64,000 nt of DNA from Rhodobiaceae bacterium UBA7804. Its GTDB lineage: Bacteria > Pseudomonadota > Alphaproteobacteria > Parvibaculales > Parvibaculaceae. Of the stretch, positions 43,614 to 51,329 are shown one piece after another. Position 1 is the stretch's first letter; the number at the start of each line of letters is the position of its first letter. The DNA lies in the NCBI GenBank assembly GCA_002480495.1, contig DLCG01000005.1, positions 217,326-281,325 of the forward strand, read 5' to 3'. The position numbers were made by a program, and so were the translations under genes. Below the pieces are notes generated by a model. It worked only from the letters and a program-made list of their open reading frames with translations. It was not told the DNA's origin and made no database searches.

Positions 43614-44756
43614 TTACGGCGCTTCGTTTGAGAAGACGATCGTGCCGGACGAGGCGAACATGCCGCCGACGCCATGCGCGATGGAGATTTTGGCCCCCGG
43701 CACCTGCGCCGGTGCGATGCCTCGCATCTGACGCACGCTTTCCTGCAACGCATACATGCCATACATGCCGGAATGCATGTAGGAGAGCCCGCCACCATTG
43801 GTGTTGAGCGGCAGTTTCGCGCCCGGCCGCGTATTGCCTTCCCTGATGAAGGCCGCGCCCTGTCCGCGTTCGCAGAAGCCGAGATCTTCCAGCCCGTAGA
43901 CCGGGAGATGCGCGAAGGCATCGTAGATCATCAGGTGATCGACATCGGAATGTTTGATGCCGGCTTCCTCGAAAGCCTTCCTGCCCGATACGCGGAAGGC
44001 CTTCGATGTCGTGAAGTCCTCCATCTGGCTGATCATGGGCGTTTCGCAGCTCTCGCCGGTGCCGAGGATATAGACGGGCTTTTGCGGGAAGTCCCTTGCG
44101 CGCTCCGCACTCGTGAGAATGAGCGCGCCGCCGCCATCGGTCACGAGACAGCACATGAGAAGGCGGAAGGGCCAGGCGATCATCTTCGAGTTCAGAACGT
44201 CGTCCACCGTGATGAGGTCCCGAAAGCTCGCGCGCGGATTCATCGAAGCCCATTCGCGCTGAACAACAGCCACATGCGCGAGGTCCTCTTCGGTGACGCC
44301 ATAAGTCTTCATGTAGCGCAGCGCCGGGATCGTGAACATCGAGGGCGGATTGGTGATGCCATAGGGCACCTCGAATTGCCCCTGCTGGCTGGCCGGGTCG
44401 CGGGCAAAGCGGCGCGCGCCGACGCGCGAGCGGCCGGACTCCGCATGGGTGATGAGCACCGTGTTGCAGAGGCCTTCATTGATCGCGGCTGCCGCATGGC
44501 GGACATGCAGCATGAATGAGCAGCCGCCCACGCTCGTTCCATCAACCCATGTCGGTGTGATGCCGAGATAATGTGCGACCTCGACCGGGCTGTCGCCCGC
44601 GGTCGCGATGCCGTCGATGTCCTTCGCGGTAAGACCTGCATCCTGCATCGCGTTCAGCGCCGCGTCGGCGTGAAGCATGAGCTGCGACGTGTTCGGGATC
44701 TTGCCCATCTCCGTCGTTTCGGCTGCGCCGACGACGGCCACTGTTTTCTGTTTCAT
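43614..44756 (-). CDS. Thiolase-fold protein (SCP-x/Ltp-type, acetyl-CoA acetyltransferase or aldolase)
   Basis: The 380-residue thiolase superfamily member has DGTSVGGCSFMLHVRHAAAA in the position of the catalytic-Cys helix, with a cysteine at about 79. It also has GGGALILTSAERARD, LNTNGGGLSYMHSG and the C-terminal AHGVGGMFASSGTIVFS. The spacing follows SCP-x/Ltp2-like thiolases, which often act with a DUF35 protein. In steroid catabolism that pair is a retro-aldolase. The DUF35 gene here lies 4 bp upstream, so the two probably form a complex. Thiolytic or aldol cleavage cannot be chosen from sequence alone. Confidence 0.87.
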   Translation of the reverse strand: MKQKTVAVVGAAETTEMGKIPNTSQLMLHADAALNAMQDAGLTAKDIDGIATAGDSPVEVAHYLGITPTWVDGTSVGGCSFMLHVRHAAAAINEGLCNTVLITHAESGRSRVGARRFARDPASQQGQFEVPYGITNPPSMFTIPALRYMKTYGVTEEDLAHVAVVQREWASMNPRASFRDLITVDDVLNSKMIAWPFRLLMCCLVTDGGGALILTSAERARDFPQKPVYILGTGESCETPMISQMEDFTTSKAFRVSGRKAFEEAGIKHSDVDHLMIYDAFAHLPVYGLEDLGFCERGQGAAFIREGNTRPGAKLPLNTNGGGLSYMHSGMYGMYALQESVRQMRGIAPAQVPGAKISIAHGVGGMFASSGTIVFSNEAP

Positions 44757-44760
44757 CGCC

Positions 44761-45174
44761 TCAGCCTTTCGCGGGACGGAATTTCGGGAGACTGATCTCG
44801 TCGCTCGCCTTCTCGAAAGTCACTTCGAGCCGCATGTCGAGGATGAGAGCGTCCGGCGTCTGCGGGCAATCGACGATATTCGTCATCATGCGCGGACCTT
44901 CCTCGAGCGTGACGACGGCGATCGAGTGCGGAACGTCGCCGAAGTCGGGGCGCGGGCGGTGATTGATCACATAGGAATAGAGGGTCGCCTTGCCGCTTGC
45001 CTTGTAGACCTCCACCTCGCGCGAACCGCAGGCAGGACAGAAGGGGCGGGGCGGAAAATAGCTCTCCCTGCAGCTTGTGCAGCGCTGAAGTCTCAGTTCT
45101 CCCTCGCGGCAGCCATCCCAGAAATGCCGGGTTTCCGGCGTCGGCGCGGGCAGCGGCCGATTATATTCCGCCAT
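44761..45174 (-). CDS. DUF35 zinc-ribbon/OB-fold acyl-CoA-binding protein
   Basis: The 137-residue protein has a rubredoxin-like zinc ribbon with Cys at 32, 35, 46 and 49 (CTSC and CPAC). An OB-fold follows (GKATLYSYVINHRPRPDF, then PHSIAVVTLEEGPRMMTNIV). DUF35 proteins bind acyl-CoA and partner with thiolase-fold or MaoC-like enzymes. It is the first gene of the DUF35-thiolase-VOC-GST-TauD run, 4 bp before the thiolase. Confidence 0.9.
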   Translation of the reverse strand: MAEYNRPLPAPTPETRHFWDGCREGELRLQRCTSCRESYFPPRPFCPACGSREVEVYKASGKATLYSYVINHRPRPDFGDVPHSIAVVTLEEGPRMMTNIVDCPQTPDALILDMRLEVTFEKASDEISLPKFRPAKG

Positions 45175-45295
45175 GTCGTGCTCCCTGACTTTTTGTCGTT
45201 ATCTGATGGCGGGGAGGATAGCCGGGCCATTCCCTTTGGCAAACTGCCGGAATTCCGCGGATTCGTATCGTTGAATTGCGGTTATCCGGCCTCTA

Positions 45296-45312
45296 TGTTC
45301 CAATTTGGAACA
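45296..45312. promoter_or_regulatory. Perfect 17-bp palindrome, candidate operator
   Basis: Arms TGTTCCAA and TTGGAACA flank one central T, giving a perfect inverted repeat. It lies just before the ribosome site of the WIDPWA protein and about 120 bp from the DUF35 start, in the region between these divergent genes. It fits a dimeric repressor site; the regulator is unknown. Confidence 0.55.
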
Positions 45313-45328
45313 TTTCCGAGGGGTTTCG

Positions 45329-45721
45329 ATGTCTTTGCGCTTCCTGATCGTCACGGCTGTCATGGCGGCGGGGCTTGCGGGTCCGGCGGCAGCTGAGAAT
45401 GTGCGTTGGATCGACCCTTGGGCGCCGGCGGACGCCTATCCGGAATTGGCCGGGGGGCCTTCGGCGCAGTTTCATTCCCGGCAGGAGGGAATTGTCTGGA
45501 TCGATCCCTGGGCGGGCGATCGTTGCGACTGTGCGGAAGGGCGCGCCGATATTACCGGCTCCGTCGGCCTTGCCGGTTTCAACGGAGGCGTCGGCAACAG
45601 GCAGACATTGGTCGTCATTCAAAACGGCTTCTATTTCAATCGTTCGCTTCCCGCCGGCCAGGCTGTCATGACGGGCGCCCGCGCTGCCCCGGTTCATCCA
45701 CTCGGCCGCCCGCGCTTCTGA
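45329..45721 (+). CDS. Exported small protein with duplicated WIDPWA motif
   Basis: The 130-residue protein has a signal peptide (MSLRFLIVTAVMAAGLAG, cleavage after AAAE or nearby). The mature part carries the hexapeptide WIDPWA twice, at about 28-33 and 56-61, separated by 28 residues. Two Cys (CDC) follow the second copy, then a Gly-rich region (GLAGFNGGVGNRQTL). No known family was recognised. GAGGGG eight bases before the ATG at 45329 fixes the start. Monocistronic, ended by a bidirectional terminator, with a palindrome in its upstream region. Confidence 0.75.
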   Translation: MSLRFLIVTAVMAAGLAGPAAAENVRWIDPWAPADAYPELAGGPSAQFHSRQEGIVWIDPWAGDRCDCAEGRADITGSVGLAGFNGGVGNRQTLVVIQNGFYFNRSLPAGQAVMTGARAAPVHPLGRPRF

Positions 45722-45737
45722 TCGCGGCTAAAAATGA

Positions 45738-45779
45738 AACAGGAGAGGCGATGGAATCGCGCTCCCCTGTTCTTTCTTG
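45738..45779. terminator. Bidirectional terminator between WIDPWA and Met-rich genes
   Basis: Arms starting AACAGG and ending CCTGTT form a long imperfect hairpin with an ATCGC/GCGAT inner stem (45738-45771). On the plus strand TCTTTCTT follows; on the minus strand TTTCATTTTTAG follows. It can therefore end both convergent transcripts. Confidence 0.75.
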
Positions 45780-45793
45780 ACTGGTGGCGCCAA

Positions 45794-46051
45794 TCACATG
45801 TGCCCGTCACCGGACATGTGATCGTCATCCATCGCGCCATCATCCGACATGCTGTCTTCTTCCATCATGCCGTCGCCGGACATGTGGTCTCCTTCCATCA
45901 TGCCTTCATCGGACATGTCGTCGCCGGCGGTCATGCCTTCTCCCGACATGTGATCGTCAGACATCATCTCTTCCGCATGGGCGGGAAGGGCGGCCACCGC
46001 GCCAAGAAGGGCGATGCCGAAAGCCGCCGCAGCGGTCTGAATGCGTTTCAT
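45794..46051 (-). CDS. Exported Met/Asp/His-rich protein with 11-residue repeats (MXKDX-like)
   Basis: The 85-residue protein has a signal peptide (MKRIQTAAAAFGIALLGAVA, cleavage near AHAEE). The mature part is almost wholly a repeat of 11 residues, from about residue 33 to the end: units DHMSGEGMTAG, DDMSDEGMMEG, DHMSGDGMMEE, DSMSDDGAMDD and a shortened DHMSGDGHM. Met, His and Asp clusters suggest binding of copper or another metal in the periplasm; this is inference. It resembles the pentapeptide MXKDX repeat family, though here Lys is absent. The ATG at 46051 has GGAAAATTCG before it; the longer frame to 46159 has no signal peptide. Confidence 0.75.
   Translation of the reverse strand: MKRIQTAAAAFGIALLGAVAALPAHAEEMMSDDHMSGEGMTAGDDMSDEGMMEGDHMSGDGMMEEDSMSDDGAMDDDHMSGDGHM
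45797..45955 (-). repeat. 33-bp in-frame tandem repeat, about 4.8 copies
   Basis: This DNA codes for the five successive 11-residue units of the Met-rich exported protein. The copies differ at many third positions and some first positions, so the repeat is old enough to have drifted but is kept at protein level. Confidence 0.75.
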
Positions 46052-46215
46052 CGAATTTTCCTGTCTTTCATGACGTTTCCGCATGAGCCTCGGGCGTTCC
46101 GCCCGGCTCCTCTCCTCTATAAAGGGTTGGTTCCGCACGGTTGATTCACGTCTGAGCACTTCGAGGTGAATATTGCTCGCGCGGCCTCACGAGGCCGTGA
46201 AGCCGCTTTTCCCGC

Positions 46216-46887
46216 TCACTCGAAGCCGTGAAAGGTTGCGAAACTCTCGAGCGGCTCGCGTTCGGCAACGAGGCTGTTCACGGGCTGCGTTTCATCCGCA
46301 TAGCCGAGCGACATACCGCAGACGATAAATTCGTCGTCGGGCACATTCAGAACACGGCGAGTCACGCTCCAGAAATTGTTCCATGCGCCCTGCGAGCAGG
46401 TGTCGAGGCCGCGCGACTTCGCGGCCAGCATGATCGACTGCATGAAGATACCGATATCGAGGAAGCTCATCGCATCGAGATCCTTGTCGATCGTGAAGAT
46501 GAGGCCGACGGGCGCATCGAAGAACTGATAGTTGCGGCCCCATTGCTTCCAGTTCGCTTCCTGGTCGCCTTTCGGGATGCCGAGGAGCCCATACATCGCC
46601 TTGCCGAGCGTGCGCATGCGCGTCGTGTAGGGTTCCTTGCGCTTCGATGTGCGGGGGAATTCCGCGCCCTTGTCTTCCGGGTCCGTCTCGCGATGCGCCA
46701 GCACTTCTTCCTCGAGCCGGCGGCGTACATCGCCTGCCACCACATGTACCTTCCAGGGCTGGATATTCGTGCCGGAGGGCGAGAGCTTCGCCAGCTCGAG
46801 AATTTCCTTCACGAGGTCGAGAGGAACGGGGTCGGGCCGGAAGGCGCGCACGGATTTCCGCGCCTTCAGCGCTTCTTCGAGTTTCAT
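46216..46887 (-). CDS. Nitroreductase family flavoprotein
   Basis: The 223-residue flavoenzyme opens with LEEALKARKSVRAFRPDPVP, in which the Arg and Ser contact FMN. Continued family motifs are LSPSGTNIQPWKVHVV, DIGIFMQSIMLAAKSRGL and IVCGMSLGYADETQPVN. It reduces nitro compounds or quinones with NAD(P)H. The ATG at 46887 gives the family start; a longer reading to 46950 is unlikely. Single gene; divergent from a GST-fold gene. Confidence 0.9.
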   Translation of the reverse strand: MKLEEALKARKSVRAFRPDPVPLDLVKEILELAKLSPSGTNIQPWKVHVVAGDVRRRLEEEVLAHRETDPEDKGAEFPRTSKRKEPYTTRMRTLGKAMYGLLGIPKGDQEANWKQWGRNYQFFDAPVGLIFTIDKDLDAMSFLDIGIFMQSIMLAAKSRGLDTCSQGAWNNFWSVTRRVLNVPDDEFIVCGMSLGYADETQPVNSLVAEREPLESFATFHGFE

Positions 46888-47039
46888 TGGCAATCTCCGG
46901 AAAACCGATGTCGATGGCCGGATTGTCGGGGAGAGGCCGCCGTCCCGCAAGCGTCTTTACCCGATCATGCGCGCCCTTCTTGATATTATAGCATTTAACA
47001 TGCCATAAAGTTCCGCCTGCCGCAGCCGGGGAACCCGCA

Positions 47040-48149
47040 ATGCCCGCCGCCGACCGCATGACCGTTCACGGCCTGACGCTTTCCTATTTCACGGGGAAGC
47101 TCGAAGCCTATCTGCGTGCGAAGGGCATCCCTTATCGTTTCGCGGAAATGGACACGGCTTCTTTCCGCCGTGCGGGCAGGGCGACGGGTGTCCTCCAGAT
47201 GCCGCAGATCGAGATGCCGGACGGGCGATGGCTTACCGACACGACGGCGATCATTGCCCGTTTCGAGGCGGAGGCCGAAGGTCCTTCCATGTCGCCCTCC
47301 GATCCCGCCACGAAATTCGTGAGCCTTCTCCTCGAAGACTATGGCGACGAGTGGCTCTGGCGTCCGGCGCTCCACTATCGCTGGTCCTTCCCGGAGGACA
47401 TGACGCTCATGAGCTCGCAGATCGCCCGCACGATGATGCGCGATCTGAAACTTCCCTTCTGGATGAAGCGTCAGGCGATCCTCCGGCGTCAGCGCAAGGT
47501 CTATCTCGCGGAGGATGGCGTGACGAGCGAGACCGCCCCGCAGATCGAAGCGCTCTATCTCGATACGCTCGACGCGATGGAGACCGTGCTTGCGAAGCGC
47601 CCCTTCCTGATGGGCGAGCGGCCGGTCGAAGCCGATTTCGGCTTCTTCGGTTCCATGTTTCGCCATTTTTCCAGCGATCCGACGCCTGCCGGCATCATGC
47701 GCGCGCGCGCGCCGCATGTCGCGCTCTGGGTGGCGCGTCTCTGGGCCGTGTCACCGCGGGAAGTTGCCGCCGCGCGCCTTCCCGCCGAGGCACCCGAGGA
47801 TCTCGCCCCCATTTACGCGCATATCGTCTCCGGCTACCTGCCTTATCTCGCCGCCAACGATCGTGCGCTTGCGGCCGGCGAAACGTATGTAAGCTATGAG
47901 GTGCAAGGCATTCGCTGGAAGGTGCCCGTCAATCCGTATCGCGCTCATTGTCTTGCCGTGCTTTGCGGACACTACGAAAATCTCGATCTCGCGGCGCGGG
48001 AGAAGGTCGACCGCCTTCTGCCGGGTGCGGCCGAAGTTCTTTCGGCCAGATGCAGAAGCAATGTTTCGGAAGTAACGCCGTCGGGAGACGGGAGGATGGT
48101 TTCCCGGCCCCTGGACCGGCAGTGGCGCGGCCAGAACCGTCAAGCGTAA
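47040..48149 (+). CDS. GST-like protein with long C-terminal region
   Basis: The 369-residue protein begins with a GST N-terminal thioredoxin-like domain (LTLSYFTGKLEAYLRAKGIPY, then MPQIEMPDGRWLTDTTAIIA). The GST C-terminal helical domain holds KRPFLMGERPVEADFGFFGSMF. The total is well above the usual 200-250 residues. The last 110 residues contain a soluble region with VNPYRAHCLAVLCGHYENL, which does not match a GST domain that I recognise. It is followed 11 bp later by the sulfatase gene. Confidence 0.8.
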   Translation: MPAADRMTVHGLTLSYFTGKLEAYLRAKGIPYRFAEMDTASFRRAGRATGVLQMPQIEMPDGRWLTDTTAIIARFEAEAEGPSMSPSDPATKFVSLLLEDYGDEWLWRPALHYRWSFPEDMTLMSSQIARTMMRDLKLPFWMKRQAILRRQRKVYLAEDGVTSETAPQIEALYLDTLDAMETVLAKRPFLMGERPVEADFGFFGSMFRHFSSDPTPAGIMRARAPHVALWVARLWAVSPREVAAARLPAEAPEDLAPIYAHIVSGYLPYLAANDRALAAGETYVSYEVQGIRWKVPVNPYRAHCLAVLCGHYENLDLAAREKVDRLLPGAAEVLSARCRSNVSEVTPSGDGRMVSRPLDRQWRGQNRQA

Positions 48150-48160
48150 AAGGGGACAAG

Positions 48161-49936
48161 ATGAAGTTCGGAAGAATTCTGTCGCTCGGTGCGGCGCTGC
48201 TGGCCTTCTCGCCAGTTCCTGTCGGTGCCGAAGAGGCCCGCCCCAACATCGTTGTCATTCTCGTCGACGATGTCGGTTTCAGCGATTTCGGCGCTTATGG
48301 CAGCGAGATTGCGACACCCAATATCGATGCGCTTGCCGAACGAGGCGCGCTTTTCTCCAATTTTCATGCTTCGCCGATTTGCGCCCCCTCGCGCGCCATG
48401 CTGATGACGGGTGTCGACAGCCATCTCGCGGGTGTCGGCAATCTGCCGGAGTCCTTGCCGCTGGAGCATCGCGGTTCGCCTGCCTATCTGGGACATCTGG
48501 CCGAGGATGTCGTTACGGTCGCAAGCCGGCTGCAGGCGGCGGGCTATCGCACGACGATGGTCGGCAAGTGGCATCTCGGTCACGAGACGCCGGAAATGCT
48601 GCCACCCGCTCACGGCTTTGATCGCTCCTTCGCGCTCGATGCGTCCGGTGCGGATAACTGGGAGAAGCGGTCCTATCTGCCGATCTACGACACCGCGCCC
48701 TGGTTCGAGGATGGCAAGCCGGCCGATCTGCCGGACGATTTCTATTCCTCCAAATTCATCGTGGACAAGACAATCGAGTATCTTGGCGAAAGCAGAACGA
48801 GCGGAAGGCCCTTCTTTTCCTATCTGTCGTTCCAGGCAAACCACATTCCCGTGCAGGCGCCGCGCGAATTCGTCGACAAGTATGTCGGCGTCTACGACAA
48901 GGGCTGGCATGAGCTCCGCCGTTCGCGCCTCGCGGGTGTCGTGAGCAAGGGTCTTGTCGCCGAGGATACGGTTCTCGGGCCCATGCCCGCGGGTTTGAAG
49001 GAATGGGACGCGCTATCGGAAGAGGAGCGTAAGGCGCTCGCCATGAACATGGCCGTCCATGCGGGCATGCTGGAAGCGATGGACCATCATGTCGGCCGTT
49101 TCATTTCCCATCTGAAGGAGACGGGCGAATACGAGAATACGGTCTTCTTCGTCGTTTCGGATAACGGGCCGGAGCCGAATGCGCCGACCGACACGGCGGG
49201 CTTTGCGCAATGGCTCTGGTGGGTCGGCTACAGCCGGGATCTCGATCGCCTTGGCGAGAAGGGCACCTATGCCTTCATCGGTCCCGAGTTTGCCAGCGCC
49301 GATGCCGCTCCCGGCGCCTTCTTCAAGCTCCATGCTGGCGAGGGCGGTATCCGCGTGCCTTTCATCGTGTCGGGGGCGGGCGTCCCGGCGCTTGGAAATG
49401 TCGACGGCTTCAGCTTCATCACCGACATAGCACCGACCATTCTCGGCCTTGCGGGCGTTCAGGCGGGCGGTGAGTTCGAAGGCCGGCCGGTCAAGGAAAT
49501 GACCGGGCGGTCGCTTCTGCCGGTCCTGCGGGGCGAAGCCGCATCGCCCTATTCGGAGAATGATGCGGTCGGCATGGAGGCGGCGGGCAATGTCGCGCTT
49601 TTCCGCGGCAGCTACAAACTCGTGCGCAACATGCCGCCTTATGGGGACGGCGAGTTCTACCTCTACGACATCGCCGCCGATCCCGGTGAAACCAACGACC
49701 TCAGGGATGCAGAGCCGGAACGCTTCGCCGCCATGATGAAGGAATATGAAGACTATTCCGCTTCGGTCGGTGTTCTCGAGGTGCCCGAGGGCTATGAGCA
49801 GATGAAGCAGCTCACGATCAACCGGGTATATGACAGGCGCTGGCAGCTCATCGCGTCCGCGCTTGCCGCGCTTGGCATTATTGCCGGCCTCGTCTGGCTT
49901 GCGGTTCTTGGCGTGAGGCGGTTTCCCGGCCGTTAA
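48161..49936 (+). CDS. Exported arylsulfatase-type sulfatase with C-terminal membrane anchor
   Basis: The 591-residue protein has a signal peptide (MKFGRILSLGAALLAFSPVP). It has the sulfatase core: NIVVILVDDVGFSDFG with metal-binding Asp pair at 36-37, and the formylglycine motif CAPSR with Cys-74 to be converted by a maturase. Later come GKWHLGHE and VVSDNGPEPNA. A hydrophobic helix at about 566-583 followed by GVRRFPGR anchors it to the membrane. It hydrolyses sulfate esters outside the cytoplasm. GGGGAC before the ATG at 48161 fixes the start. No maturase gene is in the window. It overlaps the convergent acyl-CoA dehydrogenase by four bases. Confidence 0.92.
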   Translation: MKFGRILSLGAALLAFSPVPVGAEEARPNIVVILVDDVGFSDFGAYGSEIATPNIDALAERGALFSNFHASPICAPSRAMLMTGVDSHLAGVGNLPESLPLEHRGSPAYLGHLAEDVVTVASRLQAAGYRTTMVGKWHLGHETPEMLPPAHGFDRSFALDASGADNWEKRSYLPIYDTAPWFEDGKPADLPDDFYSSKFIVDKTIEYLGESRTSGRPFFSYLSFQANHIPVQAPREFVDKYVGVYDKGWHELRRSRLAGVVSKGLVAEDTVLGPMPAGLKEWDALSEEERKALAMNMAVHAGMLEAMDHHVGRFISHLKETGEYENTVFFVVSDNGPEPNAPTDTAGFAQWLWWVGYSRDLDRLGEKGTYAFIGPEFASADAAPGAFFKLHAGEGGIRVPFIVSGAGVPALGNVDGFSFITDIAPTILGLAGVQAGGEFEGRPVKEMTGRSLLPVLRGEAASPYSENDAVGMEAAGNVALFRGSYKLVRNMPPYGDGEFYLYDIAADPGETNDLRDAEPERFAAMMKEYEDYSASVGVLEVPEGYEQMKQLTINRVYDRRWQLIASALAALGIIAGLVWLAVLGVRRFPGR

Positions 49937-51168
49937 AGGCCGAGCACCGCCTTCGCCATGATGTTGCGCTGGATCTCGTTCGTGCCCGCATAGATCGAGC
50001 CCGCGCGGTCGTTCAGATATTTCGGCGTAACGGGCCAGGCATAGTCGGGGCCGACCGGTGTTTCATTGGCCGAGAGGGAAGGTGCGTCCGGCACCGGGCC
50101 GCCGGGCGCCGTCGCATGTGGCTGGAAGGGAACCGCGTAATGGGCAACCGCCTCCAGCGCGAGTTCCGTCAGTCTCTGGCTGAGCTCTGTGCCTCTTGTC
50201 TTCAGGAGCGAGCTTTCCGCACCCGGCGCCTCGCCGTTCGACAAGGCCGACATGATCCGGTGTTCGGTGTATTCGAGAGCGGTGATCTCGGAAGCCGCAT
50301 CGGCGAGCTTCCGGGCAAATGCCGGGTCCTCGATCAATCTGCCGCTCCCGTCGCCCGCTTCGGTGCCCGCCATGCGCCGGATGCGTTCGAGCCGCGTGTG
50401 GAGGCCCGGCGCATAGGCATGGCCGCCGCGTTCGAACTGCATGAGATATTTTGCGACGGTCCAGCCTTCGCCGACCTTGCCGACCACATTCTTCTTCGGC
50501 ACGCGCACATCCGTGAAGAATATCTGGTTCTGGATATGCTCCCCGGAAAGCATCACCAGCGGCTCCACTTTCAGGCCCGGCGTGTCCATGTCGATCAGGA
50601 TGAAGGTGATGCCGCGCTGCGGGATGTCCTCTTTCGATGTGCGGACGAGATTGAAGATGCGGTTGGCGTAGTTGGCATGCGTCGTCCAGATCTTCTGGCC
50701 GTTGCAGATGAAATCGTCGCCATCTTCCACCGCGCTCATCTGGAGGCTGGCGAGATCCGACCCTGACCCCGGTTCGGAATATCCCTGACACCAGAAATCC
50801 TCACCGGAGAGAATGCGGGGCAGGTACCAGGCTTTCTGCTCCGGTGTGCCATAGCCGATGAGCACCGGCCCGCACATTCCAAGCCCCATGGGCGAAAGAG
50901 GCGGGGCGCCCGCCGCCGAAAGTTCGCTCGAGAAGATGTAGTGCTGGATGACCGTCCAGTCGCAGCCGCCATATTCCACGGGCCATGACGGGGCGACCCA
51001 TCCTTTTTCGTAAAGGGCCTTGTGCCAGGTCATGGTCGTTTCGTAGTCGGCATAGACGCTCGTCATCCTGCGGCTTACCGCGCGCAGTTCCGGCGTCAGC
51101 TTTTCGTCGAGAAAGGCTCTCACTTCATCGCGAAAGGCGGCATCGGCCGCACTGAAGGCGAGTTCCAC
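49933..51168 (-). CDS. Acyl-CoA dehydrogenase
   Basis: The 411-residue flavoprotein has the two ACAD signatures: WCQGYSEPGSGSDLASLQ for flavin binding and YAGTNEIQRNIMAKAVLGL at the C-terminus, typical of medium/long-chain or branched acyl-CoA enzymes. FAD-dependent alpha-beta oxidation of an acyl-CoA is the expected reaction. It starts with GTG at 51168, preceded by GGGAGGAAAAC, which decides the start. Monocistronic as far as can be seen. Confidence 0.95.
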   Translation of the reverse strand: MELAFSAADAAFRDEVRAFLDEKLTPELRAVSRRMTSVYADYETTMTWHKALYEKGWVAPSWPVEYGGCDWTVIQHYIFSSELSAAGAPPLSPMGLGMCGPVLIGYGTPEQKAWYLPRILSGEDFWCQGYSEPGSGSDLASLQMSAVEDGDDFICNGQKIWTTHANYANRIFNLVRTSKEDIPQRGITFILIDMDTPGLKVEPLVMLSGEHIQNQIFFTDVRVPKKNVVGKVGEGWTVAKYLMQFERGGHAYAPGLHTRLERIRRMAGTEAGDGSGRLIEDPAFARKLADAASEITALEYTEHRIMSALSNGEAPGAESSLLKTRGTELSQRLTELALEAVAHYAVPFQPHATAPGGPVPDAPSLSANETPVGPDYAWPVTPKYLNDRAGSIYAGTNEIQRNIMAKAVLGL

Positions 51169-51329
51169 GTTTTCCTCCCGGTATTTCGCTTGTTCGGCAA
51201 GTTTCGATAGGAAGGAGTAGGCCGCCGGTGGAAGGGCGCTGTCAAACGGGGTCGGTTTTCGTGAGCTTTTCGTTAGGTCATTTTCGCTATGCCGGTACCA
51301 TAGTGGGTACGCTGCCCCGGAGGTGGACC

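Noticed and set aside
45296..45312. LexA-type SOS box reading of the palindrome
   Set aside because: Alphaproteobacterial LexA uses direct GTTC-N7-GTTC; here the second half is GAAC and the flanking gene has no DNA-repair link.
45794..45980. CRISPR-like repetitive DNA
   Set aside because: The repeats are 33 bp without unique spacers and encode an in-frame 11-residue protein repeat.
46178..46200. Short GC-rich hairpin (CGGCCT/AGGCCG) after the nitroreductase gene
   Set aside because: No T run in either direction and a very small loop, so a terminator call was not supported.
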